This document shows positions 7,959 through 11,867 of a stretch of DNA of 11,867 nt, in pieces (the first letter of the stretch is position 1; every line of letters starts with the position of its first letter). Source of the stretch: Actinomycetes bacterium (lineage in GTDB: Bacteria > Actinomycetota > Actinomycetes > Actinomycetales > Cellulomonadaceae). The position numbers were made by a program, and so were the translations under genes. The notes beneath the pieces are model-generated. The model was not told the DNA's origin. It searched no databases and was given only the letters and a program-made list of their open reading frames with translations. The DNA lies in NCBI GenBank assembly GCA_023389455.1, contig JAEWEJ010000177.1:1-11867 (forward strand), written 5' to 3'.

Positions 7959-9643
7959 GCGGCTTCTCCGCCCCCGAGATCGCGTGGGGGCCGATGACCC
8001 CCGTGCTGGTGGTGCTGCTCGCGGCCGTCGTCGGCGTGCTGGTCGAGGCCTTCGTGCCGGCCGCCCGCCGCCGCGTCGTGCAGCTCGTCCTCACGCTCGC
8101 GTCGTTGGCCGGCGCGCTGCTGGCCGTCGCGGCGCTGTGGTCGGACGTCGAGCAGACGGGCGGTACCGACGTGCTGCTCGGCTCGCTGGTCGTCGACGGG
8201 CCGACGCTCGTGCTGCAGGCGACCATCGCCCTGCTCGCGCTGCTGTCGACGCTGGTCTTCGCCGACCGGGTCGCCGGGGGAGAGGACGCGTTCGCGCCCT
8301 CGGCAGCCGCCGTGCCGGGCTCGGACTACGAGGAGCTGGCCCGGCGCAAGGGCCTGCGCCAGACCGAGGTCTACCCGCTGCTGCTCTTCGCGACCGGCGG
8401 CATGATGCTCTTCCCCGCCACGACGGACCTGCTGACGCTCTTCGTCGCGCTCGAGGTGCTCTCGCTGCCGCTGTACCTGCTCTCGGGCATGGGCCGTCGC
8501 CGGCGCCTGCTGTCGCAGGAGGCGTCGATGAAGTACTTCCTGCTCGGCGCGTTCGTCTCGGCGCTCATGCTGTTCGGCATCGGGCTGCTGTACGGCTACT
8601 CCGGCTCGCTGCGGTACGCGGACATCGCCGCCGCCACGGCGACGCCCAACGGCATGGAGGGGCTGCTCGTCGTCGGCGCGCTGCTGCTGCTCGCGGGGCT
8701 GTTCTTCAAGGTCGGCGCCGTGCCGTTCCACATGTGGACGCCGGACGTCTACCAGGGTGCGCCGACGCCCGTCACCGGCTTCATGGCGGCGTGCACGAAG
8801 GTCGCCGCCTTCGGCGCCCTGCTGCGCGTCGTGTACGGGATGCTCCCCACCATGGCGTGGGACCTCGAGGTGGTCCTGTGGGTCGTGGCGATCCTCACGA
8901 TGGTGGTCGGGACCGTCGCGGCGCTCGTCCAGACGGACGTCAAGCGGCTGCTCGCGTACTCGTCCATCGCGCACGCGGGCTTCGTGCTGACCGGCATCGT
9001 GGCCCTGGACGACGCGGGGATCACGGCGGTGCTGTTCTACCTGCTGGCGTACGGCGCGGCCACGGTCGGTGCCTTCGGCCTCATCACGCTCGTGCGTGAG
9101 CAGGGCACGGGCGACGACGACGTCCCGGCCGTGCTCGGGGAGGCCACACGCCTGTCGCAGTGGGCCGGCCTCGGCCGGCGGCACCCCGTCGCGGCCGTGA
9201 CGTTCACGTTGTTCCTGCTGTCGTTCGCGGGCATCCCCCTGACGGCCGGGTTCGTCGGCAAGTTCGCCGTCTTCTCGGCGGCGGTCGAGGGTGGCGCGTG
9301 GCAGCTGGCCCTGGTGGGCGTGCTCGCGTCGGCCGCGGCGGCGTTCTTCTACGTGCGCATCATCGTGCTGATGTTCTTCACGGACCCGCAGGACCCCGCG
9401 GACGCCGCCCCGGGTGGCGAGGTGAGCGCCGTGTCCGTCGACGGGCCCGAGGGCGAGGCCGCGCTGCCGCTGGCGGCCGCCACCGCGCTCGCCGTCACGG
9501 AGCGGCCGTCGACCACCGTGGCCCCGGGCGAGGGCCTGACGGTCGTCGCGGTCGCGGTGTGCGCCGTCCTGACGGTCGTGCTCGGCGTCGCGCCGTCGCC
9601 CGTGCTCGACGCGATCGCGTCGGTGGCGGTGCTGCTGCCGTGA
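7955..9643 (+). CDS. nuoN: NADH-quinone oxidoreductase subunit N, antiporter-like
   Basis: This 562-residue antiporter-like pump subunit lies next to NuoJ/NuoK and ends the operon. Helical core motifs include E167 in LFVALEVLSLPLYLLSGM, K252 in FFKVGAVPFHMWTPDVYQGAPTPVTGF, K282 in ACTKVAAFGALLR and K436 in FVGKFAVFSAAV. These are the expected channel acid and lysines. GTG at 7955 overlaps the nuoM stop (GTGA) and follows GGGAG at 7944-7948 with good spacing. The protein exceeds the E. coli length (485) mainly through two hydrophilic insertions: about residues 104-139 (with GSDYEELARRKGL) and about 477-527 (acidic and Ala/Gly-rich), before the last helix. Both look like loops between helices. 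No frameshift or missing catalytic residue is apparent. Confidence 0.96.
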   Translation: MSGFSAPEIAWGPMTPVLVVLLAAVVGVLVEAFVPAARRRVVQLVLTLASLAGALLAVAALWSDVEQTGGTDVLLGSLVVDGPTLVLQATIALLALLSTLVFADRVAGGEDAFAPSAAAVPGSDYEELARRKGLRQTEVYPLLLFATGGMMLFPATTDLLTLFVALEVLSLPLYLLSGMGRRRRLLSQEASMKYFLLGAFVSALMLFGIGLLYGYSGSLRYADIAAATATPNGMEGLLVVGALLLLAGLFFKVGAVPFHMWTPDVYQGAPTPVTGFMAACTKVAAFGALLRVVYGMLPTMAWDLEVVLWVVAILTMVVGTVAALVQTDVKRLLAYSSIAHAGFVLTGIVALDDAGITAVLFYLLAYGAATVGAFGLITLVREQGTGDDDVPAVLGEATRLSQWAGLGRRHPVAAVTFTLFLLSFAGIPLTAGFVGKFAVFSAAVEGGAWQLALVGVLASAAAAFFYVRIIVLMFFTDPQDPADAAPGGEVSAVSVDGPEGEAALPLAAATALAVTERPSTTVAPGEGLTVVAVAVCAVLTVVLGVAPSPVLDAIASVAVLLP

Positions 9644-9663
9644 CGTGGCGCGGACCGTGGGTG

Positions 9664-9712
9664 GGGTGCGAACCGGGATCCACCGGGCACGCCCCCGCCC
9701 CGGTTCCGCCCT
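9664..9712 (+). terminator. GC-rich inverted repeat after nuoN, possible factor-independent terminator without T-tract
   Basis: GAACCGGG (9670-9677) and CCCGGTTC (9699-9706) are perfect 8-base inverted copies. With a bulged C and a bulged T the stem extends outward to GGGTGCG (9664-9670) and CCGCCCT (9706-9712), around a 21-base loop. It lies 20 bases past the nuoN stop, as expected for an operon terminator. No run of T follows, so it would be a T-less actinobacterial-type hairpin, or alternatively an operator for the promoter it overlaps. The role is inferred from position and symmetry only. Confidence 0.4.
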
Positions 9713-9740
9713 GCGGCCGTCGGGCGGATAGGTTCGTCCC
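9704..9740 (+). promoter_or_regulatory. Candidate promoter giving a leaderless polyprenyl synthase transcript
   Basis: TAGGTT at 9729-9734 fits the actinobacterial TAnnnT -10 box. It is followed by exactly six bases and then the GTG start at 9741, the spacing that puts the transcription start on the first base of the start codon. A weak -35-like TTCCGC lies at 9704-9709, 19 bases upstream, and overlaps the right arm of the inverted repeat. No Shine-Dalgarno site precedes the GTG, unlike the other genes whose starts lie in this window, which agrees with leaderless translation. Confidence 0.55.
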
Positions 9741-10748
9741 GTGACGACCGCTCTCGCCCTCCCGCTCCACGACGACGCCCTCGCCGGGCGACTGACAGGT
9801 CGCCTCCACCTCGTCGAGGAGCTGCTCCGTGACGCCGTCACGTACGCCGACCCCATCGCGCACGACGCGTCGAGCCACCTCGTCAACGCGGGCGGCAAGC
9901 GGCTGCGCCCGCTCCTGACGCTGCTGACCGCCGAGCTCGGCGACGGCAGCCGGCGTGAGGTCGTCGACGCGGCCGCGGTCGTGGAGCTCACGCACCTGGC
10001 CACGCTCTACCACGACGACGTCATGGACTCGGCGCCGTTGCGCCGCGGTGCGCCGTCGGCGCACGAGGTGTGGGGCAACTCCGTCGCGATCCTCACCGGT
10101 GACCTGCTGTTCGCGCGGGCCTCGTCCATCGTCTCCGGCCTGGGGCCGGAGGCCGTGCGGATCCAGGCCCAGACGTTCGAGCGGCTGTGCCTGGGTCAGC
10201 TGCACGAGACGGTCGGCCCGCGGCCGGGCGAGGACCCGGTCGCGCACTACCTGCAGGTGCTGGCCGACAAGACGGCCTCGCTCATCGCCACGTCCGCTCG
10301 GTTCGGCGCCATGTTCGCCGGCTGCCGTCCGGACGTGGTGCAGACGGTCACGCAGTTCGGCGAGACCATCGGCGTCGCGTTCCAGCTGGCCGACGACGTC
10401 ATCGACCTCACGTCCGACGGCACCGTGACCGGCAAGACGCCGGGCACGGACCTGCGCGAGGGCGTCCCGACGATGCCGGCGCTGCTGCTGCGCTCGCGCG
10501 CGGCGTCGGCCCCGGCGGGGTCCGCGGACCGTGACGTGCTCGCGCTGCTCGACGCCGACCTGTCCGACGACGCGGACCTCTCCGCCGCCGTCGCCGCGCT
10601 GCGCGAGCACGAGGTGGTGTCCCAGACGCGCCGTCGCGCCGTCGACCTCGCCCGTCAGGCCGTCACCGAGCTGGCGCCGCTGCCGGCCGGGCCCGTCAAG
10701 GACGCCCTCGTGGCGTTCGCCGACGCGCTCGTCGACCGGGCGTCGTGA
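9741..10748 (+). CDS. Long-chain polyprenyl diphosphate synthase (trans-isoprenyl, probably menaquinone side chain)
   Basis: This 335-residue soluble enzyme adds isopentenyl diphosphate units to an allylic primer to make an all-trans polyprenyl diphosphate. It shows GGKR at 51-54 followed by R56, the first Asp-rich motif DDVMD at 92-96 with the basic patch LRRG behind it, GDLLFARA, QLHE, the K-T pair in LADKTASLI, and the second Asp-rich motif DDVID at 218-222. These bind Mg-diphosphate. The residues four and five positions before the first motif are T88 and A87. Small residues there leave the chain pocket open, so a long product (heptaprenyl class or longer) is likely. In actinobacteria such enzymes commonly serve menaquinone synthesis, which fits the neighbouring complex I genes, but chain length and assignment (hepT, ispB or grcC type) cannot be read from sequence alone. 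The GTG start lacks a ribosome site and fits leaderless expression. The phosphatase gene begins 13 bases downstream. Confidence 0.92.
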   Translation: MTTALALPLHDDALAGRLTGRLHLVEELLRDAVTYADPIAHDASSHLVNAGGKRLRPLLTLLTAELGDGSRREVVDAAAVVELTHLATLYHDDVMDSAPLRRGAPSAHEVWGNSVAILTGDLLFARASSIVSGLGPEAVRIQAQTFERLCLGQLHETVGPRPGEDPVAHYLQVLADKTASLIATSARFGAMFAGCRPDVVQTVTQFGETIGVAFQLADDVIDLTSDGTVTGKTPGTDLREGVPTMPALLLRSRAASAPAGSADRDVLALLDADLSDDADLSAAVAALREHEVVSQTRRRAVDLARQAVTELAPLPAGPVKDALVAFADALVDRAS

Positions 10749-10751
10749 CCC

Positions 10752-10756
10752 GGGAG
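10752..10756 (+). promoter_or_regulatory. Ribosome binding site that fixes the phosphatase start
   Basis: GGGAG, just after the polyprenyl synthase stop, stands five bases before the ATG at 10762 but only two before the adjacent in-frame GTG at 10759, so the ATG is preferred. It also shows that this gene can be translated from a polycistronic message shared with the synthase. Confidence 0.6.
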
Positions 10757-10761
10757 CGGTG

Positions 10762-11529
10762 ATGGCCGGGCGCGTCCAGCTGCGGTCCGGCGTCGCCACC
10801 GACCAGGCCGCCCGGGAGACCAACGAGGACACCGCCTGGGCCGCCGACGGGCTGTTCGTCGTCGCCGACGGCATGGGTGGGCACGAGGCCGGCGAGGTCG
10901 CCTCGCAGCTCGCCGTCGAGGTCGTGCGCGAGCTGGCCGGGACGTCGCCGTCGCTCGACGACGTGACCCGCGTGGTGCAGGACGCGCACCGCCGGGTGCG
11001 GGACCTGCCCGCCGAGGGCGAGCGCCGGCCGGGCACCACGCTGAGCGGCGTGGTCGTGACCCAGCACGCCGGGGTGCCCTGCTGGCTGGTGCTCAACGTG
11101 GGCGACTCACGGACGTACCGCATGGTCGGTGGCGTGCTCGAGCAGCTCTCCCGGGACCACTCGGAGGTCGCCGAGCTGGTCGAGCAGGGGCTGGTGGCCG
11201 TCGAGGACGCGCCGCGCCACCCCCGCCGCCACGTCGTGACCCGTGTCCTCGGCGGGGCGGCGTCGCGTGTCGAGCCCGACCTGCGGATGTTCCCGGTCAG
11301 CGCGGGTGACCGCATGGTGGTGTGCTCCGACGGCCTCACCGACACGCTGCCCGACGCGCGCGTCCAGGCGGTGCTGCGCGCGGAGCGTCACCCGGCCGCC
11401 GCCGCAGCCCGCCTCGTCCGGGAGGCGTTGGGCGCGGGCGCGCAGGACAACGTCACGGTCGTCGTGGTGGACGCGGTCGGCCTCACCCCCTCACCTGGGC
11501 CGGAGGGCGCGGCGGACGTGGCACGATGA
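10762..11529 (+). CDS. PP2C-family Ser/Thr protein phosphatase, soluble
   Basis: This 255-residue metal-dependent phosphatase would remove phosphate from Ser/Thr residues of proteins phosphorylated by bacterial Hanks-type kinases. All core PP2C motifs appear in order: R18-E-T-N-E-D23, VVADGMGGHEAG with D36 and G37, PGTTLSGVV, NVGDSRTYR with D115, LSRDHSEV, VTRVLGG, CSDGLTD with D190, and DNVTVVVV with D229. D36, D190 and D229 correspond to the metal-binding aspartates of PstP-type enzymes. The length covers only the catalytic domain. There is no membrane helix or extracellular sensor domain such as PstP of Mycobacterium has, so the protein should be cytoplasmic. It follows the polyprenyl synthase by 13 bases and precedes a zinc-ribbon gene, so the three may be cotranscribed. 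No kinase is inside the window and the substrate is unknown. Confidence 0.93.
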   Translation: MAGRVQLRSGVATDQAARETNEDTAWAADGLFVVADGMGGHEAGEVASQLAVEVVRELAGTSPSLDDVTRVVQDAHRRVRDLPAEGERRPGTTLSGVVVTQHAGVPCWLVLNVGDSRTYRMVGGVLEQLSRDHSEVAELVEQGLVAVEDAPRHPRRHVVTRVLGGAASRVEPDLRMFPVSAGDRMVVCSDGLTDTLPDARVQAVLRAERHPAAAAARLVREALGAGAQDNVTVVVVDAVGLTPSPGPEGAADVAR

Positions 11530-11561
11530 CCGCGCCCCCAACCCCTGAGGAGCGTCCGTGA
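11526..11561 (+). other. Possible 11-codon bridging reading frame (coupling peptide)
   Basis: The ATG overlaps the phosphatase stop as ATGA (11526-11529). The frame reads MTAPPTPEERP and its TGA overlaps the GTG of the next gene as GTGA (11558-11561). It has no Shine-Dalgarno site at useful distance (GGAGGG at 11502-11507 is 18 bases off) and would depend on reinitiating ribosomes. It also contains the next gene's ribosome site. It may simply be chance, since stops are rare in this GC-rich sequence. Confidence 0.2.
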
Positions 11562-11867
11562 GCACCCGAGCCTCGGCACCACGCTGCGCGTCGTGCGGCA
11601 TGCCCCTCGCGCCCGACGCGGAGGCGTGCGCCGTCTGCGGGGCCCGCGTCCCGTTGATCGCGCGGTCCGCGCCGGACGAGGAGTCGGGCGCCGACGAGCC
11701 GCTGCGCCCGGACGGTCCGGCGGTGTCCGTCGCGGGGGCGCCGGGCGGTCACGGTCCGGCCCCGGTCCCGACCTTCCCTGGACCCTTCCCCGCGCCCCTC
11801 CCGGCGTCCGCCGACGTGCCCGGTCCCCCCACCGACGCCCAGCCGGTCGCCCTGCCCGGCGTGGCCG
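11558..11867 (+). CDS. Zinc-ribbon protein with Pro-rich linker, N-terminal part (3' end outside window)
   Basis: The first 103 codons of a gene cut by the right edge. GTG at 11558 has GAGGAG at 11547-11552, five bases upstream, 28 bases after the phosphatase stop. The N-terminus holds a compact four-cysteine knuckle pair, C10-x2-C13 and C24-x2-C27, each followed by G (CASCG, CAVCG), as in small zinc-ribbon modules at the front of actinobacterial membrane or signalling proteins. From about residue 35 the sequence becomes low in complexity: first acidic, then rich in Pro, Ala and Gly, typical of an unstructured linker. The domain that defines its function lies outside the window. An FHA, RDD-type membrane or von Willebrand-like domain would be plausible beside a PP2C phosphatase, but nothing here proves it. 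Confidence 0.8.
   Translation, partial: MSTRASAPRCASCGMPLAPDAEACAVCGARVPLIARSAPDEESGADEPLRPDGPAVSVAGAPGGHGPAPVPTFPGPFPAPLPASADVPGPPTDAQPVALPGVA

Noticed and set aside
4399..9643. NuoL, NuoM and NuoN as Mrp-type cation antiporter or group 4 hydrogenase membrane subunits
   Set aside because: The gene order nuoG-H-I-J-K-L-M-N and the iron-sulfur NuoI define complex I. No Mrp E/F/G-like small subunits or hydrogenase subunits are present.
7718..10003. A 761-codon open frame on the minus strand opposite nuoN and the start of the synthase gene
   Set aside because: Its translation is rich in Arg, Gln, His and Glu with no domain or motif. It is the antisense shadow of GC-biased codons, and it runs through strongly supported genes.
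1..11867. Search by eye for tRNA or rRNA genes, CRISPR repeats, insertion sequences, attachment sites and riboswitches
   Set aside because: Nothing resembling these was seen. The sequence is almost entirely coding, composition is uniform, and there is no sign of horizontal transfer.

Overview
The window is high-GC DNA (roughly 70-75% G+C by eye) with strong G/C third-position bias and many GTG starts. The genes look actinobacterial. Gene order and protein style fit a Cellulomonas-like member of the Micrococcales, but that placement is an inference from family resemblance, not a search result. All credible genes lie on the + strand, coding density is close to 98%, and no gene-free stretch exceeds 100 bases.

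Region 1 (1-9643) is the 3' part of a nuo operon for the proton-pumping type I NADH:quinone oxidoreductase (complex I): the end of nuoG, then complete nuoH, nuoI, nuoJ, nuoK, nuoL, nuoM and nuoN in canonical order. Start and stop codons overlap at G/H, H/I, I/J, J/K and M/N. There are short gaps at K/L (11 nt) and L/M (29 nt). NuoG and NuoI belong to the peripheral electron-transfer arm. NuoH forms the quinone-site module with the arm. NuoJ and NuoK complete the central proton path. NuoL, NuoM and NuoN are the three antiporter-like pumping subunits. The expected catalytic acids, lysines and cluster cysteines are present. NuoH, NuoI and NuoJ carry soluble tails, and NuoN carries extra loops, that are absent from the E. 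coli enzyme.

Region 2 (9644-9740) is a 97-nt intergenic segment, the only real transcriptional boundary seen. It holds a GC-rich inverted repeat that could end the nuo transcript. It also holds a TAGGTT -10-like box placed so that transcription should begin on the GTG start codon of the next gene, giving a leaderless mRNA.

Region 3 (9741-11867) contains a long-chain polyprenyl diphosphate synthase, probably supplying the menaquinone side chain used by complex I. It is followed by a compact soluble PP2C-type Ser/Thr phosphatase, then by the start of a zinc-ribbon protein with a Pro-rich linker that runs off the window. An 11-codon reading frame bridges the last two genes by overlapping the stop of one and the start of the next.

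I do not see a convincing undescribed system. The window is mostly conserved housekeeping sequence. The points worth a second look are the leaderless promoter with its overlapping inverted repeat, the conserved-looking tails on NuoH and NuoJ, the bridging micro-ORF, and the phosphatase/zinc-ribbon pair that may open a signalling locus beyond the right edge.
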